Shown here in pieces: positions 63,315 through 64,000 of a stretch of DNA of 64,000 nucleotides. The translations under genes were made by a program, and so were the position numbers. Numbering within the stretch: position 1 is the first letter of the stretch; each line of letters begins with the position of its first letter. The notes under the pieces were generated by a model that did no database searches, was not told the origin of the DNA, and worked only from the letters and a program-made list of their open reading frames with translations. This DNA comes from Sphingobacteriales bacterium (lineage in GTDB: Bacteria; Bacteroidota; Bacteroidia; Sphingobacteriales; Sphingobacteriaceae), in the NCBI GenBank assembly GCA_028288165.1, contig JAQBOG010000024.1, forward strand, positions 1-64,000, in the 5' to 3' direction.

Positions 63315-64000
63315 TTACCCCAGTTTGTCACCCCGCAAGTTTCGGAATCGTTTACGTGCCTCGGTAACGAGTACGCTCCCTGGAAAATCGGTAATAAGTT
63401 GCTGGTAAAATTGAGACGCCTTAACCGGATCATTTAATTTGGTTTCGTAAATATCACCCATCATAAAAATCGCATCGTCTGCCCAAATGTCAAACGAGTA
63501 ATTTTCAATTATTTTCTTCAATTCATTTATAGACTCTTGATAGCTGTTCTTCTTCAAAAATATCTTTGCCCTATTCATCATAATGTCATCAATTAAAGGG
63601 CTTGATGGGAACTTTTGCTGAATACTATCTAATATTAATAAAGCTTTTTCCTGTTGGTTTTTGAAAATGTAAAGATCAGCCAAGGCAATCTTTTTCAATG
63701 CCTGCGTATCCGCTGCAGTTTGAAGATTGTCAGATATTAGAAGACTTAAATTCATAGCATCATTGGCTATCAATTGTGAGGTTGAACCCTTCAATATATC
63801 CAATTGTGCCTTTGCCCAAGTAAAATCAGCTTGATAATATGAAAGCTTTGAATTTCTAAACTTCGCTTCTTGTCCGAAAGGCTCATTAGCGAATTGCTTT
63901 TCGAGTTGCCCGTAAATTAACGCTGCTTCCCACATTTCACCAGAAAGTATATAAATATCACCCAAATCTAGTTTTGTCTGGCCTACTATAGAAGCTGATA
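63315..64000 (-). CDS. Tetratricopeptide-repeat protein, C-terminal part (partial)
   Basis: Reading frame open to the window edge; the N-terminal part lies beyond 64000 and no start is assigned. The visible 228 or so residues are helical repeats with TPR spacing: LGDIYILSGEMWEAALIYGQ, KALLILDSIQQKFPSSPLIDD, INELKKIIENYSFDIWADDA and ASQFYQQLITDFPGSVLVTEA. Repeats of this type serve as protein-binding scaffolds, here probably in the periplasm, but the missing N-terminus decides that. Confidence 0.85.
   Translation of the reverse strand, partial: SASIVGQTKLDLGDIYILSGEMWEAALIYGQLEKQFANEPFGQEAKFRNSKLSYYQADFTWAKAQLDILKGSTSQLIANDAMNLSLLISDNLQTAADTQALKKIALADLYIFKNQQEKALLILDSIQQKFPSSPLIDDIMMNRAKIFLKKNSYQESINELKKIIENYSFDIWADDAIFMMGDIYETKLNDPVKASQFYQQLITDFPGSVLVTEARKRFRNLRGDKLG

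Overview
The window reads as a chromosomal segment of a low-GC Bacteroidota bacterium, most likely of the Sphingobacteriales (Pedobacter/Solitalea-like; this rank is inferred from gene content and was not tested by phylogeny). Supporting signs are the Bacteroidota promoter element TAnnTTTG in front of many transcription units, a quinol-oxidising alternative complex III fused in one cluster to a cytochrome c oxidase, a bifunctional RibBA, many outer-membrane lipoproteins and BamA-like barrels, and DUF families typical of the phylum. No phage, integrase, transposase or CRISPR array was seen.

Layout. 1-720: 3' end of a 23S rRNA gene, a spacer with a 7-bp tandem repeat, 5S rRNA and a terminator. 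870-10331: envelope genes: a secreted S8 protease, a three-gene glycosyltransferase/deacetylase operon, a very large lipoprotein joining a metallophosphatase, an unusual middle region and a beta-barrel, and a beta-propeller lipoprotein. 10443-12279: two convergent, 3'-overlapping genes, an HD-domain protein with a Pycsar-effector-type membrane domain and a class III cyclase-like DUF2652 protein; this is the most interesting pair in the window. 12407-23175: tRNA-Met, a START-like protein, an LptF/LptG permease, ribBA, a TamB-like giant, tsaD, a small secreted protein and accA. 23439-29625: a DUF2723 membrane glycosyltransferase-like protein, tRNA-Gln, prs, rplY, pth and an ArsC/Spx-like protein. 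29703-40944: a sigma-54 activator, RNase P RNA, a SCO1/cytochrome c pair, a phosphohexomutase, lysC-lysA, a ferredoxin with its reductase, a SirB1-type protein and a methyltransferase. 40955-43392: an outer-membrane barrel protein and a deoxyhypusine synthase homologue. 43640-60474: the respiratory block. 60657-64000: DUF2461, an OmpA-like lipoprotein, rfbC, DUF4286 and a truncated TPR protein.

How the genes work together. The respiratory block is one functional unit: actA-actF (alternative complex III, menaquinol to cytochrome c), coxB and coxA (CuA and heme/CuB subunits), then after a strong terminator the heme A synthesis genes ctaA and ctaB, two subunit III genes, subunit IV, a SCO copper chaperone, a DUF420 membrane protein and a small CxxC protein. 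lysC and lysA serve the aspartate/diaminopimelate pathway. The ferredoxin and its reductase form an electron-transfer pair.

Structures beyond genes. Four copies of a roughly 100-bp palindromic intergenic repeat occur (23221, 32703, 42119, 62274), and two of them lengthen neighbouring reading frames artificially. Several genes carry TAnnTTTG exactly four bases before their start codon; the rnpB gene in the same window, whose 5' end is fixed by its P1 helix, calibrates that spacing and suggests leaderless mRNAs.
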